The notes under the pieces: model-generated
Told to the model about the DNA's origin: nothing
The model's database searches: none
What the model saw: only the letters and a program-made list of their open reading frames with translations
Shown: positions 5,800 through 7,368 of the stretch, in pieces
Numbering within the stretch: position 1 is the stretch's first letter
Layout: the number at the start of each line of letters is the position of its first letter
Position numbers and translations under genes: made by a program
NCBI GenBank assembly: GCA_938027385.1
Contig: CALJBF010000190.1
Coordinates: forward strand, 1 to 7,368
Length of the DNA: 7,368 nucleotides
Direction: 5' to 3'
From: an uncultured Porphyromonadaceae bacterium
GTDB taxonomy: Bacteria; Bacteroidota; Bacteroidia; Bacteroidales; Muribaculaceae

Positions 5800-6684
5800 T
5801 TAGGGGAGTATCGAGGCGGGCAGAGGCATGTCGGCCGAGGCCTGTTGTGAACCGGCCTGCCGGAGTCCGGTATCATGTGTGGCTGTGCGGGCGGTGTCGC
5901 GTCGCGTCTCGCCCCATTTGAAATGACGGTTGGCCACATAGATCGCCGACCCCAGGTGCTTGCGTGTGCGCACAAGTGTGAGTGAGTCGATATGGAACGA
6001 TTCGCCGCGCTGTTCGCCCAGGTCGATATAGCCGTAAAGCCGCTGTGGTGTTCGTGTGGAGTCGATTCTGAGTTTCAGTTTTGTCGTCCCCTGGCTCTGC
6101 CCGGCGGTTTCGTTATAGTCCGTCTGGCCGTCGGCATAGTCCACGAGCATGCGTGCCCGCAGGCCGCGGTTGCTGTTTACAAGCTTGTAACGCAGTTCGT
6201 ATATGTCACCCTTGTGCCAGTTGCTGTCGGCGGGAATGTCAAACGTCAGGTAACGCGAGGGGATGTTGCGCCCCACTGTGAGGTGGCTTGTACCGGGCCA
6301 TACATTCACCGAGTCGCCGGCAACCGATATGGCGCGCGTGTTAGCCGATGCCAGGTCATGCTGGCGGTCCTGAAGAATCTCGATAGCTTTGTCGCAGACC
6401 TCCACATAGACCTCTATATTGCGTCCATACCAGGCAAGCGAGGTGTCGACCTGCGCCTGGTCATAGCCGCGGGCGGCATACAGACTGCGTTTCAGCAGCA
6501 GTCGCGACGAGTCGGCGGAGTACTGCGTTATATTCTGGTCCACTACCCCTTCGAGCATGTATGTGTCGGCCACCAGGGCGGCCATGTCGTCCGGCGGGAT
6601 TACCCCCTCAGGAGTCTTACGGCAACCGGTGACCGTGGTCAGCAGTGCCGTGGCTGTAAGGACTATGCAACCCGTGCGTCTCAT
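5800..6684 (-). CDS. DUF4296 domain lipoprotein
   Basis: A 294-residue predicted lipoprotein of unknown function. The N-terminus has basic residues, a hydrophobic stretch and the lipobox VTGC, with the lipidated cysteine at residue 21. The DUF4296 domain spans about 27-108 (PEGVIPPDDMAALVADTYMLEG, then the SLAWYGRNIEVYVEV stretch) and is probably helical. A linker with GDSVNVW (123-129) leads to a second part (about 140-245) with alternating strand-like segments, possibly a beta sandwich. Residues 258-294 are a polar, Ala/Ser/Gln-rich tail. The same two-part layout occurs in Bacteroides relatives as I recall them. No acidic surface-export signal follows the cysteine (C-R-K), so a periplasm-facing location is likelier than the cell surface. 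The start overlaps the lspA stop by 4 bp (ATGA), implying coupled translation. The domain name is firm and the role unknown. Confidence 0.88.
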   Translation of the reverse strand: MRRTGCIVLTATALLTTVTGCRKTPEGVIPPDDMAALVADTYMLEGVVDQNITQYSADSSRLLLKRSLYAARGYDQAQVDTSLAWYGRNIEVYVEVCDKAIEILQDRQHDLASANTRAISVAGDSVNVWPGTSHLTVGRNIPSRYLTFDIPADSNWHKGDIYELRYKLVNSNRGLRARMLVDYADGQTDYNETAGQSQGTTKLKLRIDSTRTPQRLYGYIDLGEQRGESFHIDSLTLVRTRKHLGSAIYVANRHFKWGETRRDTARTATHDTGLRQAGSQQASADMPLPASILP

Positions 6685-7368
6685 GCCTTTGCTTCTTTGT
6701 CGGTGTTTCTGTCAGAGCAGTGGTCACCGGCGCCGGGCACGGTTTTACGGAACGGCACCTCACCTATCTGCTTTGAATAGAAAAGAATCAACACGAACAG
6801 CCCGACCGTAATGGCCGAGTCGGCGATGTTGAATACCGGACTGAAGAAAATGAAATGCTGGCCCCCAACAAACGGCATCCATGCAGGCCAAGTCCATGAA
6901 CATAGCGGGAAATATAGCATATCTACCACACGGCCCAGGAACAATGGCGCGTAGCCTCCGTCGGCAGGGAAAAGCTGTGCGGTGGCCGGAGGCACCGGAT
7001 TGTCGAATATCAGCCCGTAGAACAGACAGTCGATGATGTTTCCCGCCGCTCCGGCAATAATCAGCGCCAGGCATACCAGATAACCGTTGCGCGCCTCGGG
7101 ACGTCTTGCAATCCTGACAAGATACCAGACAAGGAACGCCACCACCACTATGCGCAGTATGGTGAGCAGATACTTGCTGCCGATTTCCCAGCCGAATGCC
7201 ATACCGTTGTTTTCGATGAATACGAGCTGGAACCACGAGAAGATGCTGTATGATTCGCCGTAATAGAAGTGGGTCTTGACCCATATCTTCACAATCTGGT
7301 CAATCACTATCACGGCCAGCATGATCATCATGGCCAGCACCACAAAGATGGTATTGGCTGTATAATAA
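6681..7368 (-). CDS. lspA: Lipoprotein signal peptidase (signal peptidase II), 5' end beyond window
   Basis: An inner-membrane aspartyl protease that cuts prolipoprotein signal peptides before the lipid-modified cysteine. Visible motifs are VIDQIVKIWVK in the first helix, FIENNGMAFG, GNIID with one catalytic aspartate (codon 7031-7029), and FNIADSAITVG with the other (codon 6821-6819). A first in-frame start is the GTG at 7343, giving 220 residues, but the frame stays open to the right edge and adds YYTANTIF, which completes the first membrane helix. The true start therefore probably lies a few codons outside. The two aspartates are 70 residues apart, against about 20 in Pseudomonas LspA. The extra stretch, rich in Pro, Trp and Phe, is a Bacteroidota feature as far as I know. 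A polar tail of about 30 residues ends the protein. The stop overlaps the DUF4296 start. Confidence 0.95.
   Translation of the reverse strand, partial: YYTANTIFVVLAMMIMLAVIVIDQIVKIWVKTHFYYGESYSIFSWFQLVFIENNGMAFGWEIGSKYLLTILRIVVVAFLVWYLVRIARRPEARNGYLVCLALIIAGAAGNIIDCLFYGLIFDNPVPPATAQLFPADGGYAPLFLGRVVDMLYFPLCSWTWPAWMPFVGGQHFIFFSPVFNIADSAITVGLFVLILFYSKQIGEVPFRKTVPGAGDHCSDRNTDKEAKA

Noticed and set aside
5793..5975. N-terminal extension of the small gene to an ATG at 5975
   Set aside because: The added 61 residues would lie wholly over the DUF4296 coding region, are Arg/Pro-rich and look like out-of-frame translation. The ATG at 5792 gives clean operon spacing.
5992..6780. 262-codon plus-strand open frame
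   Set aside because: It is antisense to the DUF4296 gene and the end of lspA, both of which have clear family features. No motif supports the plus-strand reading.

Overview
The window reads as chromosomal DNA of a Bacteroidota bacterium, most likely order Bacteroidales and plausibly a GC-rich gut family such as Muribaculaceae. Three things suggest this. Promoter-like elements match the Bacteroidota consensus (TTTG at -33 and TAnnTTTG at -7). Most starts lack a Shine-Dalgarno sequence. The protein families (RprX-like kinase without HAMP, DUF4296 lipoprotein, LspA with a long loop insertion, a DTGHN-type FolC) are in their Bacteroidales forms. The family-level placement is inference from memory, not from a search.

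Layout. Positions 1-1220 (minus) hold most of a membrane sensor histidine kinase, cut by the left edge just as its ATP-binding domain begins. A 305-bp intergenic region (1221-1525) separates it from a plus-strand operon and carries divergent promoters; the kinase-side promoter is overlaid by evenly spaced TTAACA hexamers. The operon starts with two half-size chromate-family transporters whose stop and start overlap as ATGA. After 10 bp comes folC (dihydrofolate/folylpolyglutamate synthase), and after 72 bp a type II NADH dehydrogenase. From the right edge a minus-strand operon runs inward: lspA (signal peptidase II, 5' end just outside the window), overlapped by 4 bp with a DUF4296 lipoprotein gene, then a 108-codon gene of unknown function. 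The unknown gene and ndh converge and share an 8-bp palindrome that supplies both stop codons.

How the genes fit together. The plus-strand genes have unrelated jobs (anion transport, folate metabolism, respiratory NADH oxidation), so this is probably a cluster of convenience. The minus-strand operon is more coherent: LspA removes signal peptides from lipoproteins, and the next gene encodes one with a clear lipobox. The kinase probably pairs with a response regulator off the left edge.

I found no mobile element, CRISPR array, RNA gene, toxin-antitoxin pair or defence locus. The window is mainly ordinary core genome. The least explained items are the small gene at 5466-5792, the spaced hexamers at 1297-1361, and the roughly 50-residue insertion between the LspA catalytic aspartates.
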